From Enoplosus armatus (taxonomy: Eukaryota > Chordata > Actinopteri > Centrarchiformes > Enoplosidae), in the NCBI RefSeq assembly GCF_043641665.1, contig NC_092180.1, forward strand, positions 27,120,891-27,184,890: 64,000 nt of DNA. Reading direction: 5' to 3'. The notes beneath the pieces are model-generated. The model saw only the letters and a program-made list of their open reading frames with translations. It did not search any database and had not been told where the DNA came from. Position 1 is the first letter of the stretch; each line of letters starts with the position of its first letter. Of the stretch, positions 49,002-60,733 are shown one piece after another. Made by a program: the position numbers and the translations under genes.

Positions 49002-49169
49002 AGGACCTACATCACCAGGGAAATTGTGGCTACAGACGGGGGGAACAGGAGCAGTTCAGTGGAGCTGACCGTCACCATCACCAACGTGAAGAACCAGCCT
49101 CCACAGTGGGAGAAAGACAGCTACAGCGTGGTCTTACCGGAGAACACTGTCCGAGACACACCCATCGTG
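49002..49169 (+). CDS. Cadherin exon 10: repeat end, linker without calcium ligands, next PEN motif
   Basis: The acceptor is CATGCCACAG and the donor ATCGTG|GTACAT. It starts and ends on codon boundaries, so its 168 bases (56 codons) are frame-neutral. It encodes YITREIVATDGGNRSSSVEL (the -A-x-D-G-G-x-x-x-S core), ITNVKNQPPQW (a linker where NxKN replaces DxND, and W replaces the usual F), then YSVVLPENTVRDTPIV. NRSS is a possible glycosylation site. An alternative reading-through frame continues past the donor but loses similarity at once. Confidence 0.93.
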
Positions 49170-50543
49170 GTACATCGGGGTGGGGGTGTGGCAGTTGGCT
49201 TACATAGGCGGCAGATGCACCAACACACATGGGTGTACTTCTAACACATAAGACCAGTATTGTGTAAACCACAATAAAAATGTAATTGAATTAAACCTGA
49301 ATAAAATTAAATGCAAAGACAAGACACACGGTGCACACAGTTACGGTGCAGTTACAGCGCAGCAAGTTGTTCCAAATTCAATAAATGTGCAGGAGAGAAA
49401 CGAATCAGTCAAAGGCAAAGGAAAACAGCAGGCATTCATACTCATGCATTATGCCGCGCATGCATATGCACATGTGCAAATTCACACTGACATATGAATA
49501 GGCCAAGAAACAAGCAAGCAAACGCATACAGACACGGGTCAACACACAGGCACGCATTCACAAATCCGGCGCTACTGAAGCGCACACACTGTAGCCAGCA
49601 CTCCCACAGAAAACTGCTTCCGTGCGCTGTACGCGCAAGTGTAAGCAAGGAAATCCTCTCTTCCTGCGGCATTCAAACTCTACCACCCATCTACCTCATG
49701 CAGAGTGATGGACAGCAGAGGCAGGCTCCGCCCTCCCTTTCAGCTCTCTTCTGTTCCTTTTAATCTCTCTCTCTTTCTCGCTGGATATGTGCACTAATGT
49801 GTAATAATGGGACATTACGTGCACTATCATGGACATAATCATGAACATTCAAAACTAACCATATCAAATGTCCTGTACTTCAGATTTGACATTGCACATA
49901 CATGGCTATACACCACTTATCACACATATCTATATGCAACCCACCAAGACTGATCCTTGCCCTCCATTAAATTTGCTGATGAATGCTTTTAACCAAAAGA
50001 TGGAAATGAAAAGGCAGAGGAGAGTAGTTTACATGAGAATGCTCGCGTGAACATGTGAATATCTTCGCGAGAGATGCTCATAGAGCCAGAGCGTGGTCCC
50101 TGCAGTACAGGGTATTAATCGAGATGGCAGTTCAGCGTTGATTTCACTGTTATGCAAAGAGGCAATGACTCTCAGTGGGCTGTAATAGGTCTACCTTGGA
50201 AATGTGAAGTTGTTATGGCTTAAATCAGCACATACAGTGGTCAGGCATGTTTGCCAATTCCGTATGCCTGATAGGGTGTCTCATTATTGTAGCTGCTATG
50301 CTTTGCAGGTTGAATGGATACAGCTAGGTCACCCCTGGGCAAACCGCATCACGTCCGCGATGGCATTTTTGATTTTAATTGGAGTGTGTATGGCACCAGC
50401 TTTGAGTAGCCTCTCCTTAATTAGTTTAGGGAGAATGCACAATGAGGAGTGCGTTCCCTTTGATCCCACACGACTTCAGCAGGTTGTTGTCTATCACTTT
50501 GAGACTATACTGCGTTAATATTTTAATGTTCATTATTATTCAA

Positions 50544-50562
50544 CCCCCCCCCCCCCCCCCCC
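50544..50562. repeat. Poly-C tract (19 C)
   Basis: A homopolymer run after TTCAA. Confidence 0.95.
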
Positions 50563-50902
50563 TCCATTTAGGCCAATAATTTTTCACTATTTAGAATGCA
50601 CATTTCCACTGAAGCTCAGCAGCAGCTGTCCTCATTTCCGTTCCTGTCATGTTCCTGGATCATTGCTGCCGTTAAGGATTTTTTTTTTCTTTCCAGCTCT
50701 CAAAATTGATAATTGGAAACATGCTTTCAGTTTGTAGGATTTTTGCTCTGTTGGTAATCTCTCCCTTACACCAGAAGGTGATCACGGGTGACTACATTTA
50801 TTCCAAAACGGCGAAAAACGACTGCATATACAAGTAATTGCCCGTGTTTACATGACAAAGTGTGTGACGTGGACACAGGAGCTGCTGACACAAAGATTAT
50901 CA

Positions 50903-50945
50903 GAATCAGAAATACTTTATTGATCCCCGGGGGGAAATTATACAG
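50903..50945 (-). repeat. LINE 3'-tail-like repeat, copy 1
   Basis: The + strand reads AATCAGAAATACTTTATTGA, then TCCCCGGGGGGAAATTA. A second copy at 54870-54913 is almost identical. The reverse complement (ending in GATCAATAAAGTATTTCTGATT) is the typical 3' end of fish LINE copies, so both would be minus-strand insertions. Confidence 0.65.
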
Positions 50946-51348
50946 TACCGGTGCTCCCATTCAAGAGTAGAAAGTAGCATATATTTAGAAATAAAAATAT
51001 GTACAAAATATAAAAAAAAAAATAAGAAATAGAAAATAGAAATATACACATGTTATTTTGGATCAAAACATTTTTTTTTTTAAGTTATAGGGTAAGATGA
51101 CTAATAGAACAACTCCCAGGACGTCAGTGTAGCTGTCATTTGTAGTGTTATTTATATATCATATCATCACATATGATATATCATGTCATCTACAACAACT
51201 GGCAATCAACTGAGTGGTGTTTACCATGGGTTTTCACAGGGACCAGTACTGGCTGTAGATCATTACTAAAAGTCCCACAGTGGCATGCAGGCTAAAATGA
51301 GTGAGGGATCTCATTATACTGAAATGTTACCTTCTTTGATCCAAACAG

Positions 51349-51598
51349 ACCATCAAAGCCACCTCCCCTCTTGGGGATCCCAGGGTAACGTACAACTTGG
51401 AGGACGGCATGGTGCCAGAGACCAACATGCCAGTTCGCTTCTACTTGACCCCCAACCGAGAGGATGGTTCAGCCTCCATCCTGGTGGCAGAGCCCCTGGA
51501 CTATGAGACCACCAGGAACTTCATGCTGCGGGTTCGAGCTCAGAATGTCGCTGCTGTACCATTGGCGGCCTTCACCACGGTCTATGTCAATGTCACAG
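51349..51598 (+). CDS. Cadherin exon 11: most of an EC repeat
   Basis: The acceptor is GATCCAAACAG and the donor CACAG|GTGAGA. It starts on a codon boundary and leaves after one base. It encodes 83 residues: TIKATSPLGDPRVTYNLEDG, VPETNMPVRFYLTPNREDGS, ILVAEPLDYETTRNFMLRVR, AQNVAAVPLAAFTTVYVNVT. DYETTxxFxLxVxAxN is the repeat core. The repeat lacks the usual DxD loop early on (LGDPRVTY instead), as in fly CadN. NVT is a possible glycosylation site, and the final Thr-Asp junction is completed by exon 12. Confidence 0.95.
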
Positions 51599-51679
51599 GT
51601 GAGACTTTTTTAAATCGTTTTTTTTTTGTTTTATTTGAATTTGTTTTACCGATCCCCTCACCGGATGTAGGCTGTTGGG

Positions 51680-51902
51680 ATAAGTCTGCCATTGGCCGAC
51701 TATTTCAGTCCGAATTCTCCTCCCCTTCCGCTATCTGCGTGTTACCGTTTTGCAAGGGCACCGCCGTTGCATCCCGGGCTTAGCGGCGCCCAAGACGATT
51801 GTGAGAAATACAAACAAGCCAGAGTTGTTTTCCCCCCCTATCCCAGAATGGTAGTGGTTTGAGCCAGCCCAGTGTGGAGACAGGTCTGGCTGTGCGAGAC
51901 TA
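51680..51902. repeat. Fragment of a MITE-like repeat
   Basis: It ends CAGGTCTGGCTGTGCGAGAC followed by TACC, an end type resembling that of the element at 61215-61635 (GTAGCCTGAGAACCAGAC and its partner). No matching left end is visible, so the copy appears truncated. Confidence 0.35.
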
Positions 51903-54334
51903 CCGTTCCCCAAATGCTTTCTTTTAAGACTATTTTCATTCCTCCACTATACTTTACATAGTCTCATAACGCCATTGTGTTTCTGTGTAATAGTTTTGAG
52001 TCATGTTTACACGCATGCTATTACACTTACCGTTATTCCACGATAACACTAAACATAGTATTATTGCTTGATGAGCACAGTTATTCATTTAATAAATGTA
52101 ACATTAAACAAATTCTCAGATTAAAGGGACATTTTGAAGCAAAAGAATACTGTAATTAAGAGGGTTGATTTCCTCTCGTAAATGTAAAGTGCTGACGAAA
52201 AAGGCTTGTGTATTAGCAGTATGACTATTTAAGGTTGCAGGAACGGAGGACAGATTGGGTGATTGATGATTCGTTTTTTGATGGCTGACTTCTAAAGTAA
52301 TACCAGGGACAATGCGCATGAATCAACACATCAGCTTACACATGAATGTAAATGGGCCGGAGTTAGCCAATGAGCTCCTTTTCATCCGTAGTCCAAAACA
52401 AATTAGTGCAAATGAATATATGTCGTCAATAAATGTAGAACAGAAATAACAAAAAAAAACATGTTCAAGAGTAGCATCAGGCGCCATGCTTCTTCAAAGA
52501 CTGAATGCTTTCAGTTAAGATCTAGAAGCTCATATATTATGAAAATGCAATCCCAGGATATGTTACTGACACGCAAATAATCAATTTATCACATCAATGA
52601 TTTATTTATCAATGTTTTTTGATTCACATGAGTCCAAGAGAGCAACATTAATGCTCAATCCCACTGCCCCGCCTCGTCCAAGGGACACCAGGTGTCACCA
52701 GCGACTCCGACTTTAGTCCCTCTCGTAAACTCTTTGTTATCCCTCATCTTTGTCTAATAGCTATCATTATTTTCTGATATTCTATTACATTACATTTCTT
52801 TAGTCTGGTGCCAGTCTTTCAGTTAATGCTCAGCCCCAGGTAACTAGACTAGTCGCCATCATCTCTGCTAAATATGGTGGTGTTAGCTCCTGACCTTGCT
52901 CCTCAAAATAACACTGCCTACCCCACATGCCCCAGACTTCCCTGCATTTGGTCCCCTTGCAACATGCAGGCACACACACATGCACGCATACCCCATTCCA
53001 TCAAATTGGTCTTAATCCAGTGAGAACTAATTAATTCACACTGACCCTGTCCCTTCTCTTGCCTCTCTGTCCCTCTCCTAACTCCCCCCCCCCCTTATCT
53101 GTCTTAATAAGAAAGCTCTTTGACTCCTCCAGAGGCAGCGCGGCTGAGGGAGGGAGGTCTGTAATGGATTTAAGGCCCCATTTTTAATTCATAGATTAAG
53201 ACATTTGCTCAGAAGAAAGGGAAGGGGGAAAAAAGGCACATGGAGCAGCATTAGATTTAATGTGTTGCTGTATTCAAGTCATTTCTGTAATGGTTTTGGC
53301 TTTCAATCAACTGTGTTAAAAATTTGGCTTTTGCTATTCAGGCAAACTTTTGAGTTCAAGCTCTCTCTCGCTGGTTCTTGGTGCTATCCGCTTTATCTCG
53401 CTCCTCTCTCTGCTTGTTAAGATAGCGGATGTGAGAAAAGGCACATTTTGTGTCCCTTATTGATTGGCCTAATGCATCATGTTGGGCTTGGAAAAATAAC
53501 CACAACAGCAAAAAATGACATTAATACATCAGTTGTCAGAGCTACAGTAAATGTGAGGACAACATGAATCAATAGGCTGGCAAGGTACGAATGCTGATCC
53601 CTTACAATGTTCCTCTTTCCCAGATTATATCTCCCACAAACACACAGCTAAACAAGGCACATTTTAGAAACTAAGGTTCACTCTTATCATGTCCACTCCA
53701 ATAGCTAGATCTTAGCATTATATGAATGGGATACATATCTCCACCTTTATTTCAATAGCTGAAGGCTTACATTTTGATGAAGGCCCAAAATAACAACCAG
53801 TCCAGGATGTTACATGGCAACTTCATAGGGAGGACTGAAGCTTCTCTAAAGGCCAAAGATGAACCATCGATTAAGAGCTTTGATATTTATTGCCAAAGTT
53901 ATCCAAAAAAATAAATATATTGATTTAAAAAAGGAATTATATTGGCATTAAAACAATTCAAAGGGCTGCGTTGGTGGGGGTTTGATGCTTCAGATACCAG
54001 TGAGACAGTTTTGAGTAACAGATGAAAGAGTTTGAGGGCTTATCAAACACTGCTCAGCGGTTTATAATATTCTGGAATGAATTGCAGGAATTTGCAATTA
54101 TCCCAAAGGCAAGACAAATGACTACGAGGTAAACAGGAGAAATATGGCTTTCACATTACTAAGAAATGACTAGGAATGAGACTAGGAATCTGGATGATGC
54201 TTCATTGCATTCTGGTAAAAGTTAACTTATTGCATTGTTTAAGTTGAGTTTAGATGAGGTTAGTTTAGGTTCTCCCAGAATTTCTTTTTCTTGGAGCTAC
54301 CAGGGTGCCCCAGTATCTTTCAGAAATCTGAGTA

Positions 54335-54830
54335 AGTAGCAGTGGTAGAAGTAGTAAGTAACCTTTATTTATGTAGGACTTCTCCAAACAAGAGTTACAA
54401 AGTGCTTTGTTGGTCCGCATACAAGTAACAATTAAAGATGTGGATAATTTAAATTCAATAGAATAGAATTCAATATAAAATGCATTTAGAAACCTAATAC
54501 TGAGATGACGGCTGTTCCATTGTATAGTGGCTAGAACAGTAGAAGCACGAACTCCTTTGTTTTGAGCCAAACCGCTGAACTTTGTGCTGTCGGCACATCT
54601 GAAAAGTTTACAGATTATGGGATTAAAAGGTCAGAAATGTTCGAGGGATCCAAACCATGAAGGGCTTCAAATGTAATTAGCAGGATCTTAAATTGAATTT
54701 GAAAATGCAACGGAAGTCAATCCAGTGCAGCCAGGGCTGGATAAATATGCTCTATGGGTTCGGTGTTAACCAGAAACCATGCTGCTGCATTCTGGTCCAA
54801 ATGAATTTAGACATGTGAAAAAAGAAGTGA
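54335..54830. repeat. Old interspersed repeat resembling the one at 25655
   Basis: It opens AAGTAACCTTTATTTATGTA and contains GGGCTTCAAATGTAATTAGC and CTGCATTCTGGTCCAAATG, wording typical of old fish interspersed repeats. Non-coding. It is followed within 50 bases by the LINE-tail copy, so two insertions may be stacked here. Confidence 0.4.
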
Positions 54831-54869
54831 AATAATCTAGAACTCTGTGAATTTTATTTCCATTATTCA

Positions 54870-54913
54870 GAATTAGAATCAGAAATACTTTATTGATCCC
54901 CGGGGTGGAAATT
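54870..54913 (-). repeat. LINE 3'-tail-like repeat, copy 2
   Basis: The + strand reads TAGAATCAGAAATACTTTAT, then TGATCCCCGGGGTGGAAATTA, nearly identical to 50903-50945. Confidence 0.65.
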
Positions 54914-56281
54914 ATATTATTCTAGCATTTCTTCGTAGCAGAAAGCAGGAGATAGTCAGGGACCAAACTAGAACAGACAGACTCATTAACAAAGATCAGA
55001 ACACAGTAGGCGGTAACTCCTAAAACCTCCTTTTTAAAAAAAAAAAAAAAAGCATTTTGGGCGGTGGAACATCCAGATTAGATGAGGACAGATGAGGTAC
55101 AATGTCAAGTAATTCATTTAAATAAATGGGGGCAAACTCATTTAACCGAATTGATGATGGGTCAGGGACAGGTAAACAAGAATTAGCAAGCTGAATAAAG
55201 GCCTTAGATGTGATTTTGTAAGTAGTTTAAGAACATCTGACATTCAAATCATTGGAAAGGTCAGGATTAGCTGGCCTGCCATTGGATTCAAAAATACATT
55301 CTGAATTAACCAACATTTAAAAACTTTGAGCCTCTTTTTCTTGATAAGCTGAAAGTGAACTTGCATTGTAGATGTGATTTCTCCCACATTGGCTGTGCTG
55401 TCCTACACTCTTTTTAATTATGGTATTGGTTTAGAAGGGTGTCAAGACCTTGTCCCATGTGTATGTGATGATACGTACTGTATATGTATAAGTTTAGAAA
55501 ATAAAAACTTTGGTCTACATGGATATCAAAGTCTCCTAACAATGTAATTGTGTCGTAGTTGGGCACAAAAGTTGAAATAAAATCAGGAAAAAGAAATTAT
55601 TGGGTTTAGGGCGTTGATGAATAACAATACCGACGACTGGTATATTACAGCTGACTTGTAACATTACAAATGTCAAAAATTGTCAGTGCTCTTCAGACAA
55701 GGGTTGTGGTGGCCAGAAACTAGTGTCTGATTTACAGATGTTTCCATGTTCGCTGCTATATATAACTGTTTCTTCATTCCTGTTGAGGTAGAGACATTCA
55801 TGGGCAAATGAGTGTTGTATTCCAAAAGGCAGTAGTCGTCAGCAAAAGATGCTAATGGATCCCTTGAAGTATGTGCATGACCTGGAAAATGTGGCTAAAC
55901 TTCGTCACCATAGTGAGAAGAGTGCAGCAGACTAGAAAAAACACATATCCTTTGAGTATCCAAGATTGTGCTGAAGTGATTCTTGGGAGCTTTATATGGA
56001 TCTATATAATCTATGAAAAGCTACTACTTGGCATATTACTTATAAAGTAAAGTAATTTATGATTTAATTGATAATTCTGCTACCAAAACCATCTTGTTTG
56101 TAGTAAGTAGGTATGAAAAAAGGGCTAGATGGATGTCACCACCTAGTGCTGCAGGCAATTTGGACCTTTTAAAGAGCCCATCAATCATCTATGATGTTTC
56201 TTTCAAATCCACCAGACATACAATGCCAAAATAGCTTTTCGGTATATCCTCAGCAAACTCTCTCTTCCTATCCTCCTCTAG

Positions 56282-56409
56282 ATGTAAATGACAACGTCCC
56301 ATTTTTCACTTCCTCCATCTACGAGGCCTCGGTCACCGAAGGGGCAGAATCAGGAACTTTGGTTTTCCAGGTTTCAGCCAATGACCTCGACTTGGGTCTC
56401 AATGGCAAG
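56282..56409 (+). CDS. Cadherin exon 12: calcium linker and start of an EC repeat
   Basis: The acceptor is TATCCTCCTCTAG and the donor GGCAAG|GTAAAA. It enters after one codon base and ends on a codon boundary. It encodes about 42 residues: the first codon completes Asp of VNVTDVNDNVPFF (perfect DxNDN linker), then SIYEASVTEGAESGTLVFQV and SANDLDLGLNGK, the DxDxGxNG calcium loop. Confidence 0.95.
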
Positions 56410-56655
56410 GTAAAAAACAGACTCACACATCCACACACAAACTGTGGTAAAAGTGGTAATGTTGCGCTCTCAGCATGGTCCATGGAAACAAATGTTTAGA
56501 ACTCAATACATGCACTCTATTATTTTCAGTCTCCCTCTGTTTTTAATTATTCAAAATGTGTTCTTCCTTGCTGTGTAAAAAAACAATAATTAACTGTGTT
56601 TTACAGCCTGAACCTCTGTATAATTGTGTCTTCCCCATCCCCCTTCACCACACAG
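56410..56655. other. Intron 12 (246 bases, the shortest)
   Basis: A short intron between GTAAAA and CACCACACAG. It reads open for part of its length but loses all cadherin similarity and contains stops in the exon frame. Confidence 0.85.
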
Positions 56656-56842
56656 ATCTCCTACTCCCTGCTGGAAGATCGCAGCGGGGACCACCAGTAT
56701 TTCCGTATTGACCCAGAGGTGGGATTCATTTACACACAGACCGTGTTTGACCGCGAGACCAAAAGCTCCTACCTGTTGGAGGTTCAGTCCGTGGATGGCT
56801 GGGAGTCAGCGCGGCCCGGCAAACATGGACAGGCCAACTCTG
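56656..56842 (+). CDS. Cadherin exon 13: second half of an EC repeat
   Basis: The acceptor is TTCACCACACAG and the donor CTCTG|GTAAGT. It starts on a codon boundary and leaves after one base. It encodes 62 residues: ISYSLLEDRSGDHQYFRIDP, EVGFIYTQTVFDRETKSSY, LLEVQSVDGWESARPGKHG, QANS. FRIDPEVGFIYT and DRETKSSYLLEVQ are the normal EC core. The ESARPGKHGQ insertion is, as I recall it, a distinctive phrase of fly CadN at this place. Confidence 0.95.
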
Positions 56843-57004
56843 GTAAGTAAGACTAGCACTGCACTGAACGGAGACTGAATCGATGGTTAAGTTCTAATCG
56901 CTGTGGTCTTCCTACTGTTTGTTTGGTATTGTTATGTCTTGTGCCTGAGTGTTAAGAACAGCAATTGTAAAATCTGTAGGCTGAACTGCTTCTGTGTTAT
57001 AGCA

Positions 57005-57816
57005 GTCAGTGATAAAGATTAGCTGCAGTACAAAGAGGTCTTCTCAGAAAACTTTCCACCTGATTTTGGAACCTGTCTTCATGGATTTGCGGCCATTCAG
57101 CCACAGGGGCATCAGTGAGGTCAGCCTCTGATGTTAGGTGATGAGGCCTGGCTCGTGGTCGGCATTCCGGTTCATCCCAAAGGTGTTGGATGGGGTTCAG
57201 GTCGGGGTTCTTCCGCACCAAACTGGGAAAACCATTTCTTCGACCTGGTTACATGCACGGTGTCATTGTTATGTCAGGAAAGTAACTATTGTTGCAAAGT
57301 TGGAAGCATACTATTGTCTAAAATATCATTGCATGCTGCCCTAAGATTTCCTTTAATTGGAACTAAGGGGCATAGCCCAAATCATGAAAAACACCAAAAC
57401 AGTTTGCACTGTGCCATCAGGCAGGTAGAATTCTCCTCACACAATTATGCCAAACCCAGTTTGTCAGACGACCAAATAGAAAAGCATGATTCATCATTCC
57501 ACACTAGACATTTCCAGTGCTCCAGAGTCCAATCGCAGGGGGGGACTTACAACTGTCCAACCAAGGCTTGGCATCGTGCACGGTGATCGTAGGCTTGTGT
57601 GCCACTGCTCGGCCACGGAAATCCAAGTGATGAAGCTCCCCGCAAACCATTTTTTGTGCTAATGTTGCTTCTGGAGGCAGTTTGGAACTATGTCAGTCAG
57701 TCTGAGTCAGTCCAACAGACTTATTGGAAATGCAATATCCCTTGACAGTGCTCTTGGTGAGGCAGCTGAACCCACTAATTGGAAGGGCAGTCCACATACC
57801 TTTCGGTTATATAATG
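57005..57816 (-). mobile_element. Decayed Tc1/mariner-superfamily transposon
   Basis: On the minus strand, 57221-57006 reads KNPDLNPIQHLWDE and then VAEWPQIHEDRFQNQVESF, the C-terminal end of a Tc1-like transposase. In the family the catalytic third acid is the Glu of DLNPIE; here it is Gln, and the reading frame beyond is interrupted. The plus-strand sequence to about 57816 continues with wording of the same element (GTTGGATGGGGTTCAGGTCG, CTTAGGCTTG-like GATCGTAGGCTTGTGTGCC). It ends in CCACTAATTGGAAGGGCAG and a TATATAATG end. The copy is dead. Confidence 0.75.
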
Positions 57817-57937
57817 CATGTAAAGTAAAGTGTATTTAAAGTAATGGCGCAGTCGCTTCAGTTAGGACATTTTTATTTAGCAGTTGTAGCAATTGCATTG
57901 AGCGCAGTTGCTGCCAATGCAACATAGGAGCAAAATA

Positions 57938-57960
57938 CACTACACTAGCCAAAATGTATG
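57938..57960. repeat. Possible Tc1-like terminal inverted repeat end
   Basis: TACACTACACTAGCCAAAAT followed by GTATGT resembles the TACACTATATxGCCAAAA ends of fish Tc1-like elements. No partner end was found nearby. Confidence 0.35.
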
Positions 57961-60636
57961 TAAACAATATGGCCTGAAGTAGAAATCTTTAGCTCTCATG
58001 TAAAAATGCAAACAGATTGATTGGTATTCAATCTATAGTGATGGTGGCTGCTGTTATACCGACTGAAAAAGAACACAAGCACAAAAGGGGAGCTGTGGAC
58101 AGCTGCTCGGTAGACTTCGTTCAAGGCTCCAAATCTTCATTGAAGGCAGCAGTAATCTCTGTTTTCCTCTTTCTGTCTCTTTCCCCACATCTGCTCATCT
58201 CTCCCCGCTGAAGGACCAAAGGCCATCTTTCTCTTTCAGTCTGTCTCTCTCTTGCGCCCTCTCTTCCTCCATCCACCCATTTCCCTCTCATTTGCTGCCA
58301 GATGAAATGCATACATGCTCCAACGGTAGAATGGGGAGACACGGAGAAATGAACAGATGTTGAGACAGATGGGTGGATGAAGAGAGGTTTTTGAAGAAGC
58401 GGCAAGACAGAGCAAGATATATTTTGAATAAATATGGTCATAGATTATTAACAGACCCTCTCTCTAGGTTTGTCTCAGTGTGACGTTTGTGGCAACGTAA
58501 ACAGAAGTTAAAAGTTAAGCAGAGCAGAGACTGGGAGACTGCAGTAGAGCTGTTCTTCTGGTCTGTTAATATTGAATGAGGTGGCATGAAGAAGGATGGG
58601 TGACAGGCAAATTAACAGATACTAAACACGGACGCACACATCAGAACACACAGTCATGAGTGCATGTAATTGCATTTTCGGTTATGTATCTTTATACAGA
58701 GATCGACTTCACGTGATAAGTACACTGGCAACACCAGGGTATATTGTCTTGGATAGAAGCCCCCCCCCTTGCCACTCAGCTGTTTGTTCAGAGTACTGTT
58801 ACCTTTTTTATTCCAATACAAGCACCACTCGCAACAAGGTCTGAGGGGACTGTTGTCTTCTGTGGTTTAGAAGAACCAGGCAGGTTTCATTAACCAGTAA
58901 ACCATGGTTATAAGCTCCTATTAAGATCATTTAAACAACAGCATGGCAGTCACATGGTTTCACTGGATGAAGAAAAAGCATTTCACCATGTCGAATGTGG
59001 CTTTGGTTGGACGGAATTTTCCGTAATGAACCTTATGCATGCGGAATTCACCCAGAGACCGCATCCAGCCGATTTTAGCACCCACACCCACTCACTTTCA
59101 ATACTATGAGAAAGTATTGATTGAGTGCTCACCTGCATTTGATATCTCTTTGGCAATGTGTGGATACTTCACCTGCTTCATGTTCTTAAGAATCTCCCTC
59201 GTGATGGCTATGATAAGTGGCAAATCTGAGGTGAATTCTATCTTCACCCCCGATATGTGTTAACCTTGACTTTCCACCAGATGTTTCAGAGCCCAATTAT
59301 AGACTCTGGGAATCTAATGGGCTGCTTTTACTTGAAGCATTCACCTCATTTTTATTAGGCGAAATATCAAATAAATATCATATTCCTAAAGAACATTTCT
59401 TTCCCCCTGAGGTGAAAAATTGACATAGAGGGTATCCGTCCAGATGTCTCTCCTGTTATTAGAGGGTTTTCTTATCTTAGGAGTTTGCTTTTCTCTGTCT
59501 GTTATGTTTGTTTTCTTCATACGTTAATCTTTCTTCTTTATCATGTGTCTTGTTCAAGAGCTGAAAGGCCCTCGTATATTTCGACCCTCTAATTAAAGTG
59601 GAATCACATGTGGCAGTATTAGTAGTTAATTCACACTATGCATAACTTCCGTTACTTGTTTTTGAATGCACAAACCATTGGCTAAAACAGGTGCAAACCC
59701 TCGTGTGTCCGCTGGAAACGTGAATGAAGGGAAAAGGCAAGAATATCTGAAGGAAGTGTGTTTAACTTTGCACCAAGAGACGTTGCAGACTAGAGACAGC
59801 AGAATGTTTTTAAGTAGTGACAAAAATAACCTTGATAAACACTGTTTTCACAGACAGTAAACAAGCTACTCCTGCTACTTACAGCCTGGAGTGTGGGGTG
59901 GGGTTGGGGAGTGTGATTTTTGCACATACATGTCTGTAGAAGTGTGAAAACATGGATGAGCGGACAGCGTTAACTGATGAGAGGGAGGATGAGGGAATCG
60001 CTGCTACATCTGCTTATCCACTTTGCCCCCCCCCCCCCACCCCACCCCAACCTCGCTTTGCCAGATTCTGAACACGTACAAAAGCCCCGGCATCTGCGAC
60101 CTGTTTTGTTATAGCTCCAAGGGCTGCATTAGTTTGCTATCTGTGCCATGAACTGTATACCATCTCTTCCACCCTGGCTTAAATAATTTATCTCATCTTG
60201 AAGCGTGTGTTGCAAATTATGCTCGTTTTTGATACGATATCAAAGGGAAGCGTAGTATGTTGGGTTTGCTCAACTACCGAGCCTCACGCTGATACCCCCA
60301 GGGTGCTTTGTACTCCGCTTTAGCCTGCGGGTGGATGCTGAAGGGAAAAAAAAAAGAAACAGCTGGATTTAATGGTAAAAAAAGACAGAAATGGTGGAGA
60401 CAGGTGACAAATTTAATAGAAAAGTGGTATACAACGGTGGATGGAAGAAAAAGAAAAAAAGTGGATGTTATTTTTGTTTCTGTCTGCACGCACGAAGAAA
60501 TGTCTACTTTCCTGTCTGCATCTGTGTGTGCGTGTGTGCATGCTGCTGAAAAGTGACTAAATTGTTGTTATCCAAAGAGAGATAGACAGATGTTCATGTT
60601 CCTGTTGACAGAATAAGAACAACGCCATGTTTATAA

Positions 60637-60640
<4 letters not shown>

Positions 60641-60694
<54 letters not shown>
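60641..60694 (+). repeat. (CT)n tract near the exon 14 acceptor
   Basis: A pure CT run of 54 bases that ends 39 bases before the acceptor, with further pyrimidines up to the TTTTCAG. It probably contributes to the polypyrimidine tract. Its minus strand gives an artefactual REREREREREREREREREREAI frame. Confidence 0.95.
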
Positions 60695-60698
<4 letters not shown>

Positions 60699-60733
60699 CT
60701 CTCACTCTTTCTTATCTTTGTTTTTATTTTCAG

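Larger units (their letters stand above)
49170..51348. other. Intron 10 (about 2.2 kb)
   Basis: It contains a poly-C tract (50544-50562), a LINE-tail-like repeat (about 50903-51055) and A-rich sequence. No exon was recognised. Confidence 0.7.
51599..56281. other. Intron 11 (about 4.7 kb), repeat debris
   Basis: It contains a MITE-end-like segment (about 51680-51902), an old interspersed repeat (about 54335-54830) and a LINE-tail copy (54870-54913). The stretch 52000-54300 has no recognised element. No exon was recognised. Confidence 0.7.
56843..60733. other. Intron 13 (about 3.9 kb) with Tc1-like debris
   Basis: It holds a decayed Tc1-like element (57005-57816), a possible transposon terminal repeat (57938-57960) and a long CT tract before exon 14 (60641-60694). 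A purine-rich block at about 60340-60480 has no feature. No exon was recognised. Confidence 0.7.

Noticed and set aside
57131..57586. 151-codon + strand frame
   Set aside because: It is antisense to the decayed Tc1-like element and has no domain of its own.
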